Shown one piece after another: positions 49,968 through 63,115 of a stretch of DNA of 64,000 nt. The notes beneath the pieces were generated by a model. It did not search any database. It saw nothing but the letters and a program-made list of their open reading frames with translations, and was not told where the DNA came from. A program made the position numbers and the translations under genes. The first letter of the stretch is position 1. Each line of letters opens with the position of its first letter. Source of the DNA: Erythrophleum ivorense (lineage: Eukaryota; Streptophyta; Magnoliopsida; Fabales; Fabaceae); contig JAIUCV010000568.1 in assembly GCA_026724425.1 (NCBI GenBank), positions 1 to 64,000 of the forward strand, given 5' to 3'.

Positions 49968-51531
49968 TTATTCTTGATTTTGATATGATTTTCATAACAT
50001 GTAAATTATGTGTTGAATGATTCTTAATGGTGTTGGATGCCTACTTGTATGCTTTGACATATTTATATTCCTTGATTACTTACTTGAATGAGAGTATAAG
50101 CAATTGAGATTCTTTGAATTTCACTCCTTTCCCTCTCCCATCTTTACTTGTTTAGGTGGAGCTCAAGGAGACCAAAGTGCAAACCAATGAGCATAGCTGG
50201 CTATATTTTGACACTAATATAGTTTTTGATATATTCCATTATCAAAGTGGATATGAACATAATATTTTTGTGATGTAGATGTATGAGCAAATGTAAAAGT
50301 ATGTATATGTAATGTATATATCAATATTAGAGCCAAATCAATGAAAATGTATGTTTTGGGTACTTGGAAGACCATTCTTGGCTGTGTAGTTCTACATGTG
50401 ACATAGTGAGTTTGAGTGATATGAGGTTTTGGACCACTTTAGAAGATTTTCTATGTTGTGTTTATGCTTTAAAACTTGTCCATAAGGTGGTAGAGCAATT
50501 AAGAAGCCATTTGGACTAACTTTGACTCTTATATGGTGCCAAATTTACCATATTCGTGAGCTACATCAAGATTTGATCAAATGAGCTCCTCTTGACCTAA
50601 AATTTGGCATGCATATAGGACTCATCTAGATCTTTTTGAGAAGATAAAGTGCATATTATTTGGAGCTCTAGAGAATTTTTGGTGAATTTTCAAAGTTGAA
50701 ATTTTTTTATAGAATTAGCATTGTTACTCTGCAAATGGTCAGATCCTTTGCCTCTATCATTTATAGCTCAAATGGTGTCCAATGGCTATAAAATTTTACA
50801 AGCATAAATTAGACATGATCTATAGTACTTGAAAACACCTCATTTGGATTTATATAGAGGGAGAAACTAATTTTTGAACTTGTAAATCAATATCAGGGGT
50901 GCAACCTAACCTTTGTTACTGTTCAATAGGTTTTCATGGCCTAATTGCTTCTATTTTGGTCTAAACTTATTTTTTTTTCTGTCGTTAATATCTGTATCTT
51001 TCCAAATTGGTATAGTTTTCTAGAATTGAAATTTTGTGGAATTAGTTATAAATTTTTTAAATTTATATTAGTAAACTATATTAGAAACACTGGGCAGTAT
51101 GACCTTTCAAACTTTTCTATTGTCAAACATGGTCCAAATAATATTATTATGGCTTGGAATTATTTTTATTATAAATTTAACATAAAGATATTTCCAAAAA
51201 GCTATTACTTGCTTGATTTTGATTTTTCTAGAATAAATTATGGTTTTCCAAAGTTGGTGCCAAAAATCTGAATTTTGGTCCCACGAGTAAATTGCAATTT
51301 TTTTTTGCTTCAAATCCGTGGTTCATGGATTTTTTTATAATATATATGAGTTTTATGGATGGAGTATAAGTAGAGAATGCTATGGATGGGTCCACAAGGC
51401 AAAGTATGAACTTTTAAACCCCAACGTAACGCAATTAAATGCCATGATTTTACCCATTTTCTTTGGCATCGCATGGAATCTAACCTAAGTGAAGGTTAGA
51501 TGAGGATAATACATTATGGTATTACAGGATA

Positions 51532-52999
51532 AATATAGATTATGTACCTTTATATTGAATACAAATCATGTTATTGCTATTACACATAGGCTATGAATAA
51601 ATTATGGCTTGCCTATACTTTGTTAAATAAAGGCTTCTAATTGTGTTGAATGATGTTATACTATTTATTTATGTCTAATGGAATAATTGTATGTTGACCA
51701 TGAAGTATAACCTAGATAACTTGGATTATAATTTAAATGATATGATGATCATGTATATGATGATGATATGATGTCATAACAAGAAATGATCTTACAATGA
51801 AGACAAGGTTTTCGAGGACTAGAATCTTGATATGAGATGGTCTTTAAAAGATAGGATTGTCTAATCCTAGTTTGGAAATAGTCTTTAAGAGATAGAATTC
51901 TTGATGGATGAAATTCCAATGGGAAATGGTCTTCATCGACAGAGATAATGTTCTTAAGGGGTAGAGACCCTACAAAAATTGTCTACAAAAAGAATAATAG
52001 AAAGGGCTATAGCCCTCCCAAGTTGAAGTCCCATTCTCCCAAGGACAAGTTTATGACAAAGGGGTCACATGAGGGTTGGGAGAACTTCATATGAATTCAT
52101 GTTTTAGGTTTCAAGTTAAGGTTTATGAATCTATTCTAAATGATGCCCTAAGAATATTTACTCCTATCTATGAAAGTGATAATATGTTTTAATGGTCATA
52201 TGGATAAAAAGAGTAGTTTTCCTTCTTAACTGCATTGAAAATCTAGATTTCACATCAAATAGTATGAGATGCTTGGTATGGTACTTATAGAAATAGTTTT
52301 CTATACAAATAGCACTTTTAAGCCAAGGCCATCTGCATCTTCTTATAAGGATATGCATAGTGATATGATATAATTACATTAGCAAATTGAAGTACATAAT
52401 GATATACTATCATATGAGAAGTAAGTATGAAATGTGCTAAAGTCTTATTAAGTAAGTTGATATACCTAAAGTTTAAGTGATGTGCAGATATGATGTAAAG
52501 CATGACCCTGCACACTTTAATTAGATATGCATATTCCTGTGATCATATATAAAAGCATGATATGGTACCTTAATGCAAAATATACAAAATTTCTTATGAG
52601 TATATTATTACATCTAAATATTTGATGTTGTATCTACATGCATCAGAATGTATGATAATTGTATCTATGAGCATCTAAATGCATGGTGTTATATCTTAAT
52701 GTAATCATGTCTATTAATTTAGGTGCTTATTGTTATTATATGGCATAGATAAAGGGACACAAAATATATGTTTTCTACACATATGGTAGTTAAACCATAA
52801 CTAGTTTTAAAAATAGATTGTGTTCTTACTAAGAATATAAATTCTTATTACACTTGGTAATGTGTTCAAACAAGGACCACTACTTTGCTAATACTAAGTT
52901 GATAAAAGATTGATGCACTCATGGTAGGTTAGAGTCAAGTAATTATAAATACTATATAAAGAGCATAACTAACAAAGTATTTTTTCTGATATTAAGACG
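51532..52999. other. AT-rich non-coding stretch
   Basis: No protein was recognised. The part 51780-51960 has loose internal repeats around 'atggtctt-a' and 'gatagaatt', and the inverted phrase 'aggattgtctaatcct'. It is probably LTR or other retrotransposon DNA too decayed to name. Confidence 0.35.
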
Positions 53000-53059
53000 T
53001 GATTTAGCTGTTCAACAACAAGCCTTTTTCACTAGGTTGGCTACATAGATCAAACGACA

Positions 53060-56000
53060 CTATAAATTTCTATTATGAATCATGTTTTTAGATAATCTAT
53101 TTAAGTCTAAATTTCTCTTAATAATTTTTCTTGGTCTCTCTTTACCTCTAACTATTGGGCTACTTTTCATCTGATCTACTCTCATTACTAGGGCTTCTTT
53201 AGGTCTTCTCCATACATACCTAAACCATCTAAGGTGCAATTCTATAATCTTTTCCATAATAGGTATAACTTCAACTTTCTCTCTAATGCATTCATTTCTA
53301 ATTCTATCTTATTTGGTGTGTCCACTCATCTAACTAAAGATTCTCATATCTGCAATATTAAACTTATTCTCATGTTAGCTTTTTATTTCCCAACACTTAA
53401 CTCTATATAACAATGTAGGTCTTACAACTACATAATAAAATTTACCTCTAAGTTTGAGTGGTACTCTTCTATAGAAAATAACACCTAAAACACTTCTTCA
53501 TTTCATCCACCTTATTTGAATCCTATAGTTCACATCTTTTTCTATTTCCTTGTTATGTTATATAATAGATTCAATATATTTAAATCATGTAACTTGTGGT
53601 ATGATATGCTCTTCAATTTTCTTCTCTAAGCTAAAATTAGTATGTCTCTTTCTAAACTTACATTCCATATACTCTATTTTACTCCTACTTAAATAGAATC
53701 CATGTAATTCTAAAGCTAGTCTCTACCTCTCTAACTTCTCATTTATTTCCTCTCTCAACTTTCTAACTAAGACTATATCATCTGTAAAAAACATACATGG
53801 TGACATTGGCCATTAGATATGTTAGTGAGTACATCGAAGACTAAAATAAAAGATAGGAGTTTAAAGTTGACCCCTAATGCAACTTAATGGTTATCAAAAA
53901 AATTTCTATGGGCTCATCTTTTGTTTCACACTAGTTGTAACCCTATCATATATATCTTAGATTGCTTGAACATAAGTAATAAGAACTCTTTTTTTCTCCA
54001 AAACTTTTCATAAGACTTTTCTTAGTACCCTATCATATACCTTCTCTAAATCAATGAACATCATATGTAAGTCTTTTAGATTCCTTTGATATCTCTATAT
54101 CAACCCATGCAAAAAGTGTAACACCATATATTCCTAGCTCATCTCATGCCTTTAAAGACTTCATTTCTAATAATTATAGAAATTCTCAAAGAAAAAGGCA
54201 TTAAAATAATGACTATTTTCGCGTTCCGTCGTATGTGAAAATTTCAATTAGTGTTACATGGACCGTATGACCTCATACATCAAGTTTTCATACTTAATTA
54301 CATAAACAAAACTTATTTGCATCATGGAAAGTGTCCTAAAACACATGAAACTCAAAGGAAAGCTCAAAATATTCATGTATATTTTTTGCCAGAATTTTGC
54401 TCATTTCTGACTCAACCTTAGAAAATCATAACTAATTCTAAAAAAAATAGAAATCATACATTCTTGGCTATTATGGAAAGCTATTGATGTCTAATTCACA
54501 CTAAAAATATGCCTAAACCATATCATCCATCACAGAGGACGTTTGACATCTAAAATGGTCCAGAGGTCAAACTGCTCACTGGTGCTGTCACAGATTTCTA
54601 TAGCAAAATTTGAAAATGTCCAATTAATTCCAAAAAATGCATACAAATGATACCAATCTAGAAAGCTAAGAATGTTAGCTCTAGGGTAAAAATATTCCCA
54701 GACTAGCTCAGGTAGCCCAGACCTTGAAATTCAATGGAACAGGAACTGAGGTCAAACAAAACTCCTAATACTGGACAAATTATTTAAAAATTCATATATC
54801 TCTCTCTAGACCTCCAAATGAGGAACTTCTAGTTGGCACAAGTCACTACAAATATATAGTTTCTTTATATAAAATTTTATAGCAATTGGACATCACTGAA
54901 GCCCTGTCTGATAAATTTCATTTTCGGACTAAATGAATAGTGCAGCAGACCCAAATCAGAAAATTTGTCAACTTTGAAAATTCACCAAATATTTTATAGA
55001 CCTCCAAAAATTATGTTCTTTAACTTCTCAAAAAGCTCTCAACAAGCTCTAATTGCATGTCAAATCTCAGATCAAGAAAAGCTCATTAGGGTTCCATTAT
55101 GATCAATTTTGACTCCATATAGGATACCAAAATGCCCAAATGGTTTCCCTTTAGTTTTGGCATCTTTTGGATAAGTCTAAAAGCATAATTAGGACTTTTA
55201 TGAGCTACCCAAATGGTCCCAAACCTTATGCATTTCATTTTGGCCATTTCATCCACACATATGCATAATTCCATCATACCATCAATGAAGCTAAATTGCC
55301 ACTATATACCCATTTCACATTCTAATGACTATAAAACATATTTTCTAATTCATACATCATATAATATCATAATTACATATGTCTCAAGGGTCATAGACCA
55401 TTTACAATAATAATATACATCATTAAGCATCATTATGGCTTTAAAGGGCAAAAGCTAAGCATATTGGTGTCAAACTCTCTTCCTCAAGGTGGTTGGCCTT
55501 CATTACCCTGTCCACTTGGTCCACCTAGCATATTAGATTATTGAAAAAGAGGGAATGAGATTCAAAGAATCCCAATAGCTCATCTCCCATTCAATCACAC
55601 ATAACATATGCAAAGCAAGTCTTGAAAATGTATGCATGGATAAAATGGAAGCCATGAACATTCAAGAAGCAAGCTTAGCACATGAATAAGTCATACAAGA
55701 CATTCAAGAGCTTACCAAGTGGATGGATTGGCCTCACCCTTTTCCTCATGGATTTTGGACTTACCTCACTCATTCTTTGAGGGATTCTTGGACTCAACTA
55801 TGTTTTAGGGAGCTCACTTTACTTTTGGGAGGCTCTTTGCTTTGCCTTAACTAATCTTAAGGGTTCGTAGCTCATCCTTACCATGATTAAGAGTTCTTGG
55901 CCTCTCCATACTCAAGCAAACTCAACAAACATCATGGCATCATTTGAAAACATAATATGTCATCATGAAATCATGGCATATAAAATCATACTAGCATACT

Positions 56001-59000
56001 TTTCATGGCTTGAAAATACACATACACACATTCTAAGACAAGCTAAACACACATCCATGCATGAGAGAAGGTGGAGAGAGCTACCTTGTACACAATCACA
56101 TACTTTTTCCTTTGAATTCCAGCTCCTCCTTTCGGCCACACACACACAAAAGTGTGGGGAAGGTTTCTCTTAGCCTAAACACAATTTATGGAAGCCAATT
56201 AGGTTCATGAAACAAATTCTAAGGCCACACAACTTGTTTAGACACTAGGTTGTCCTATAAACCCTATTATGGTTCTATAATTGCACCTAATGAAGCAACA
56301 CCCCTTAAATAAATTCTAGGATCCATTCTTTCCTTTCAAATAAGATTCTTGACTCCTTTTAAGCCTCTTGGACTCATCACACAAATAAAACAAAGTGCCT
56401 AACTACATATTGCTTCTTTAGGTCATAATATGGAACCTAAATCACTAACTCACTTTCTATGAGTTCTAAATTTTTTCCAAGGCCTCCCCTCATATTCGTT
56501 CATCATACATGACTCAAGAATGGGTTTAGAAAAATTTAAAACTCTCCCTAACTATGTTATCCTTGCTTTGGCAAGGCTGTAGAGGAAATAGAGCTCCTTG
56601 GAGTTTGCTTTATTTTCTTAAGGGAAGAAGCATATGGGGAGCCTCTTAGGGATTTTAGGAGCTCATTTAAAATCTTATTTAGGCCTAGGAATCATCATAC
56701 AAAATCAGATTTTACAAGGTGCAATTGAAACCCTAGAACTTGCATCTTGAAATCTAATATTTTTTTTTGTTAATTCCCTTTGCATATTCTTAATCTCCAC
56801 ACTCTTTTTCCTTAGATTCACCCTTGGTTCTGCCTAAAAATCAAGTCCTCCTAGGGTTTTCTCATGTTAGGCGAAATGGAGAAGGAGGGAACCAAAGATG
56901 ACAACCATAGGAAGAGAAATTACCTTGTTTTCTTGCTTTTTCTCATTTGAATCTTGTGTTCTTGAGCTCCTCTCTTCAAATCCAAATTTTTCCCTCAATT
57001 TCTCCTTTAAAATAGATCCATATACTTCATTATAATCATAGGAAATAAAGGAGAATGAAGGAAAAGAGGCTTAGAAGAGAGAGAGCATGAAAAACCATGA
57101 AAATCCATACCTTTCTACCATGAATTTCTTCTCCTTTTCTTCCTCCTCTTGTGCGCCTCATCCCCTAGGGTTTTCCTCTAGTTTTAGGCAGAACATGGTT
57201 GTGCATAATGAAGGGAGAAGAAGGGTGCATCATATACATAGGTGGGAGTAAGTTACACTTTTCAAAAATTCCTATTTTGCCTTTTGTTCTTGGCATTTTT
57301 GTTTCTCCTTTGTTTTAGCTCCTTTTTGAGAACTATCTTTGCTATTATGAAATTTAGATTTCCAATTTAGTAAAATACCTTTTGGAATCACTCAAATCGG
57401 AGCTAAAACCTTCTCGAACGAATCCGTCAAAGTTTGGACACACCGACATTGGAAAACATCCACTAGAGGTGATTTAACTATCCCGGGTCTTCCCATGGGC
57501 TTTAGGGCCTTTGAAAACCCTAGGGAACTCAAAATTTTCATTTAAAATATCCTCCTGTGTGAATTCTAAAATTTGCTCAAAATTACGAAAATACCATTAC
57601 AGTTCGTAAGCTTTTTGTAAGAAATTATTTCTTCATTCTAGCTCCGTTTTTCTTTTCATCTGAGCCTGGGATTCTCATTTTTAAGAGTCTAGAATGCTTC
57701 TCAATTTTTTTGGGACCTTAACTACATCATCTTGGGGGACTTCCTTTTGTATCTGGTGAATTTTATTCATTTACAGAGAAACTGTACGTTACGTTTCTCA
57801 CGTTTTCTCTCATTTTCAAAAAAGTGGATGTTACAAAAAGTATATCATTTCCATGGTCAACCTTCCTAGTATAAAATTAAATTGATTCTCTATAACTTGA
57901 ATCTTTTATCTTAATTTTCGCTCAATTATCCTATCCCATAACTTTATAGTATGGCTTATGAATTTACTTCCCTTATAATTTGCACAATTTTGTATGTTCC
58001 CATTGTTTTTATAAATAGCGATTAATGTACTTCTTTTTCACTCATCTAGCATTTTCATAGATCTTGTAATCTCATTAAACAACTTTGTAAGCTAACTTAT
58101 ACCTTTTACTCCTAAACCTTTCTATATCTCAATAGGTATATCATCCAATTCAACTGCTCTGCTATTCTCCATCTTCTTTAATACTTCTTTTACCTTTGGC
58201 TCTCGAATACTATAATAAAAAGTATAATATTAGTCCCCTTTTTAATGTCTAGCCTATCTGAATACAATAAGATCACGTGCCTTTCATTAAATAATCTATG
58301 AAAATAACCTTTTTATCTTTTCTTGATATCTTATTTCGTGACCAATACTTCCCCTTCTTCATCTTTAATGCATCTCACTTAGTCTACATCTTTTATCTTT
58401 CTTTTCCTACATTTAGCTAGCTTATAAATACTTCTTTTCCTAATTTTAGTGGTTAAGGATTGGTATAACCCCTAAAGTACCTTAACTTTCGCTTTACTCA
58501 CCGCCTTCTTAGTGTCTTTCTTAGCTACCTTATACTTTTTCCAATGTTCATCACTTTTACACAAAGGTCATACTTTGTAACACTCCTTTTTAACCTTAAT
58601 CTTATCTTGCATATTTGCATCCTACCACCAAGATTCTTTATCCTTAGGTCCAAAGTCCTTTGCTTCACCAAGTATCTCTTTTGTTACCTTTCTAATCTCT
58701 TTAGTAATCTCGTCTTTCATATTGTTAGCACTTATGTGTGCCTCCTAAGATCCTTTCTCTAAAATCCTTCTCTGTAAGCTTTTTTTTTTAATCCTCCTTC
58801 AATTGCCACTACTTGATCCTTGACACTTTATCTTAGCCTTTGCTCCTTACTCTCCTCTTAACTTAAATATCCATAAACAAGACCCAATGTCAAGTAGTTA
58901 AACTCTCTCTAGGTATAACTTTGTAATTCATACAAATCTTTCTGTCTACTTTCCTAAGATGCCCTTCTACTTTTGTATATAATAAGATACTCCTTATGCT

Positions 59001-59715
59001 TTTTAAAACAAGTGTTAGCTATTGTAAAGTCGAATGCTAATGAAAAGTTTAGAATAGTTTTAGCCTCTCTATTTGCTTACCCTAAGCCATATCTCCCATG
59101 CAAACCCTTATAACCTCTAGATGCACTCCCTACATGACTATTAAGATCTCCTCCCAGGAGAATCTTTTCTTTTAATGGTATTCCTTGAACTAAACCTTCT
59201 AAGTCCTCTTAAAACTTTACCTTGTGATATTCTTCTAATCCTACTTGTGGTGCATAAGTATTAATAATATTAAAAGTTTGTCTTTTTACTACAAACTTTA
59301 ATACTATGATTCTATCTCCTAACTTTTTTACATTTACTACAATATTTTTCTAATACTTATCCACAATTATATCTACCTCATTTCTAGATTTGGTATTATC
59401 AGTATACTAAAACTTAAAACCTAATGTGTTTAACTCTTTCGCTTTTTCTCCAACCTATTTAGTTTCTTGTAGGTACATAAAATTAATTCTCCTCCTAATC
59501 ATGGTATTTATTATTTTCATTAATTTACCTATAAAAGTAGCTATATTCCTAATTTCAAAATGAATCCTACTCTCGTGAACTAACTTCTTTACCCATATTT
59601 GTTTATGAAAATGTAGGAACCCTTGCTTATTTTTCACTACACCTAAGTATCGATGTAACAGCTCTTGCTCATTTGACACTATACTCAAGTTATATAGCAC
59701 ATTGCTTCCAGGCAA
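53060..59715 (-). pseudogene. LINE endonuclease-reverse transcriptase pseudogene (split)
   Basis: The endonuclease begins near 59715 and keeps INTMIRRRINFMYLQETK (catalytic Glu), a TYAPQVG phrase and GDLNSHVG (59151-59128). After many stops, the reverse-transcriptase start appears just left of 58200 (VLKKMENSRAVELDDIP, NGNIQNCANYKG) and is cut at 57840 by an LTR. It resumes at 54111 with MMFIDLEKVYDRV and the active-site box FFTDD (TDD at 53785-53777), where the family has FADD. The C-terminal part follows: LKLRGKFYYVVVRPTLLY and LRWFRYVWRRPKEAL (about 53245-53200). The protein would nick target DNA and prime reverse transcription of its own RNA. It is broken by stops, frameshifts and the insertion. 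Confidence 0.82.
54117..57835 (-). mobile_element. Solo LTR, family-1 long subfamily, inverted
   Basis: On the minus strand it runs from TGTAACATCCAC (57835) to GGTGTTACA (54117), 3719 bp, with perfect AAAAG target duplications (54112-54116, 57836-57840). All landmark blocks of the family are present in reverse order, including the 'gagattcaaagaatcccaat' block near 55560 and the tandem zone near 55730-55900. It lies in the reverse-transcriptase part of the LINE. No internal region: solo LTR. Confidence 0.92.
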
Positions 59716-59753
59716 CGACCTAGCATTAACTTTAACATATTAATGATCTATGA

Positions 59754-62678
59754 TGTAACAGCCAAGGAAAAGAAAAGAAAAAGAAAATAGAAAAGAAAAT
59801 GAGAAAAGGAAAGGGAAAAGAGAAGCTGGAAAATTTTCGAACAGCTGAGAATTTTCTAAGTCTTCTCGCCATAGCGAGATATGGAATCGCCATAGCGAGA
59901 ATGCCTCTTCGCCGTAGCGAATATGTTCCTAGCTATAGCGAGTGTGGCATTTCATATAGAGACCAGGGAGTTGCTCGCCGTAGCGACGCTATAGCGAAGG
60001 CAGAGGTCTGGAACAGACACGATCTCGCCATAGCGACGCCATAGCGAAGGTCGAGAATAGACATGATCTCGCCGTAGCGGCGCCATAGCGAAGGCAGAAG
60101 TCTGGAACAGACACGAGCTCGCCGTAGCGAGGTCACTAACTCGCTATAGCGAGAGCGGTCCAGAAAAGCGAGAAAAAGAGAATTTGACTTTTTAAAAGCT
60201 TCCAAATCTCTTCTTTCTTCTTCTAACCGACTCTAACTCGTCTTAGGAGAGAGAAAAGGGCGGAGGAGAGAGTGAGAAGTTGAAGAGAAGAGGAAAGCAC
60301 AAGAAAGGTATGAATTCTCATGGCTTCCTCTTCATATGTAGCCCTCTCCCTTTTTCACCTCCTTTTTACGGTTCAAACGGTAGAAATGGTTAGGGTTGAG
60401 TCTGGTTCAGAGGAGAGAGAGAGTGGGAAACCATTCTTGAGAGAGATTAGAAGTAGATAGTCTTCTCTTTCTTGCTTTTCCCCTTTCTTAAGAGTTGAGA
60501 AAAGAGAGGGATAGTTTATGGACCCTAGAGTGAGGAAAAAACCTAGAGTGAGAAGCTCAGTAGAGCTGATTAGAAGTAATCCCTAGCCTAAGAATTGAGT
60601 AGCAAAGTATTGATTCCATGCTTTTGTGTGGTTAGGCTCAAGAGGAAACTCTCCCATCTAGAGGTGTAGTGAAATCAGCAAGGGAGGAGTCAATTGACAG
60701 AGCAAGTTGAGAATAGCTAGCAAAGGTAGTTCTCTCCACTTTCTCTCATGCATAATTGTGTGTTTACATTGTCTTGCTTGTGTGTATGAATAATATGAGC
60801 TATGAGAAGTGTGTTAGCATGATATTATGTTATGATTGAGATGATGTTTTAAATGATTGTTTGGTTTGCTTGGGGAAATGGAAAAGCCAATAACCCTACA
60901 GCCAAGGTGAGGATGAGCCGAAGCCCTAAGTTGGTTGAGCCATGTCTCCCAAAAGTGAGGTTGACTCCCAAAGAGCAAGGGTGAGTCTAAGAACCTCTAA
61001 AAGTATGGGAAGGCGAATCCAAAAGCCATAAGGGAAGGGGTGAGGCCGATCCAAGTACTCAGCGAGCTCATGAATGTTATCCATGGCCATTTCACATGTT
61101 TTAAATGTTTCCATCATGTTTTATATGCTAACATGCCATACATGCATAATGAGACTTGTTGCATGCAATATATGTATGTTTGAATGAGAGTTGAACTACT
61201 GAGATTCTCCGAATCTCACCCCCCCTCTCCACCATCCAACCATGCCAGGTGGCCCAAGTGCGATAAGGGATGGGAGCAACCACCAACAAGCATGAGGCTA
61301 GGGATAGAGATGAAGAAAAGTTTAAAGTTTTGTAATACATTGTATATAAGAATTGTACATGAGACGTAAATGATGTATATAATGTAGCATGTACAAGTGT
61401 TGTAAGACAATGTATGTATTAATGATGAATGTATGAGAATGAGGGTTATGATGAATGAGAAAGTAGATTTTGATATGAAATGCTCATGATAGCCTAGTAT
61501 ATATGGGTGCATAAGTGGGCATGGGGTAGTGAGTTTCCCCAATCTAAGTTATTAGACACTTGAGACATGATGGATAGCTCCTATAGATGCTTTCTCATGT
61601 GCTCAAGGAGTCATAGAAGTAGAAAACTTAAGATTGGACCCCATTAGCCACACTTTTGGCCAAGAAAGGGCCTTTTTGCACATGATGTCATAGAATAGCC
61701 ATATGACCTCTTTTAGCTATGAGATTTGACATGTAGCTAGATTATTTTTAGAGCTTTATGGGAAGCTAGAGTTCATGTCAAATAGAGGTCTATAGCATTT
61801 TCTATGAGCATTCAAAGTTGACATCAGAAATTCGGATTTCAGAAAATCACTGTTCATTTGGTCAGTTTTGAAATCATGTCATCCGAGGGGCAAACGTAGT
61901 CCAATGGCTACAAAATTTTATACACAGAAACTAGATGGTCACAGTGACTTGTAGGACTGGAAGCACCTCATTTAGAGGTCCAGAGAGGAAGTTATGCAAT
62001 TTCGAAGTTCCTGCCCAGAATCAGACCCCCAACCAGACCCGAGGTACTGTTTCATCAGTTTCCGGGGAATTGGCTTGGTGGACTGATCTGGAGATATTTT
62101 TCTCCTCTAGATAACATCCACATATTTCCATAGAGATAGATTTTATGGGCATTGGATTTTTGTGGAATTAGTTAGACATTTTCAAAGTCCATATCAGTAA
62201 ACTGTGACAGCAAAGAAGTCCCCTCTGACCAGTGAACTATTTCGATGTCAAACGCAGAATGAGCGAGAGATTGAGACTTCTAAGTATTTTTAGCATGAAG
62301 TAGACATCTCAAACTTTCTAGAATGACCCAGATCATGCAGATACGATTTTTCTGCATTTAGTTATGAATTTCCAAAGTTAGCCCAGAAAAGAAGCAAAAT
62401 CTGCCACTAGCGAAAATGCATGTCTCTAATCCCTTTTTGCTTCCCATGAGTTTAAAGCATATAGTAGGGATTGAAATAAGTCTCAAAAGAGTAATTGAGC
62501 ATGAGGAAGGATAGAGAGAGCTCAACCGGTCCATATTACTTCTAAGTGGAGCTCTACCCACACATAGTGCCATAAAGAAAGTAAGCATAAGGTAGAGAAA
62601 GTGTCTCCTTTATGAGTTCCGCATTGCCATATGGGCTAGAGGGCACGTTGGGTATGAGCTAGAGGTCAAGGTGTCACA
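59754..62678 (+). mobile_element. Solo LTR, family-1 short subfamily (copy B)
   Basis: It starts TGTAACAGCC and ends 'ggtcaaggtgtcaca', with perfect TATGA target duplications (59749-59753, 62679-62683). Its length is 2925 bp. By eye it matches copy A (8928-11795) nearly throughout, with small indels, and carries an expanded palindromic array. It is inserted in the 5' untranslated region of the LINE. No coding region. Confidence 0.92.
59865..60153 (+). repeat. Palindromic array with 50-bp higher-order repeat in copy B
   Basis: It opens with CTCGCCATAGCGAG (59865-59878) and closes with the perfect palindrome CTCGCTATAGCGAG (60140-60153). Within it a larger unit, 'ctcgccgtagcgacgc' followed by 'atagcgaaggcagag' and 'tctggaacagacacga', starts at 59974, 60024 and 60068, with a partial fourth at 60118 (spacing 50, 44, 50). 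Copy A has only one such larger unit. Confidence 0.88.
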
Positions 62679-62812
62679 TATGACATAAAAATTTAACAAA
62701 GTTTTATGTTGACTATCAACTACCTAACACAATTCTCCTCTTTTTTAAGGACTGACTATGAAATGATTTGCATTAAAGTATATCATAGGCAGAGCTAGGA
62801 CATGATTTAGCT

Positions 62813-63115
62813 CTATTAAGAAATAATTGTATTTATTGTAATGCTAATATGTACTAATATTAGGACACCACTCTTATCCCTTAATGGTCTCATATTGATA
62901 TTGTAATTATATAAGTATTCGATGTATGGGATTAACTTTAGGTAGAATAATGTTAGTTTAATATTGAACAACTTCTTTAACTATGGATTTAAGAAATGAG
63001 ATTACCAAAAAAAATTAGCAAATTTTTAATTAACACCACTTAAAATCCTGCCATAATTATATCACTTAGATAAAGTAAACAAGTTATGTAACACTTAAAG
63101 TATGGATGTTACATC
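62813..63115. other. AT-rich stretch, nothing recognised
   Basis: No coding similarity was seen. It lies between the proposed LINE 5' end and the Copia remnant. Part of it could be LINE 5' sequence if the candidate target duplication is wrong. Confidence 0.3.

Larger units (their letters stand above)
44334..51526 (+). mobile_element. Family-1 LTR interrupted 47 bp from its start
   Basis: It starts TGTAACATCCATGG and ends 'attatggtattaca', with perfect GGATA target duplications (44329-44333, 51527-51531). The pieces are 44334-44380 and 48285-51526, about 3.3 kb together. It is closest in layout to the chromovirus 5' LTR at 30301-33342: both have the palindromic array right after the start and share 'agaaggaaggctaag' and 'caaagtaagtggaag' zones. 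The 31-bp array is at 49786-49967. Solo LTR. Confidence 0.88.
53010..62802 (-). mobile_element. RTE-type LINE, interrupted by two LTRs
   Basis: The minus strand reads 5' untranslated region (about 62802-62684 and 59748-59716), endonuclease, reverse transcriptase and C-terminal part, ending with the tail 'gtagccaac-tagtgaaaaaggcttgttgttg' near 53010, the typical end of plant RTE elements. The 5' region has the known RTE phrases 'ggtagttgatagtcaac' and 'gctaggtcgttgcctggaag'. The 10-bp word TGATTTAGCT occurs right outside both proposed ends (53000-53009 and 62803-62812) and is a candidate target-site duplication. Two family-1 LTRs (54117-57835 and 59754-62678) were inserted later. Excluding them, the LINE is about 3.1 kb, a normal full length for RTE. 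Confidence 0.82.

Noticed and set aside
50945..51271. Plus-strand open frame of 108 residues
   Set aside because: It lies at the 3' end of an LTR in AT-rich DNA; sister LTRs have stops at the same place.
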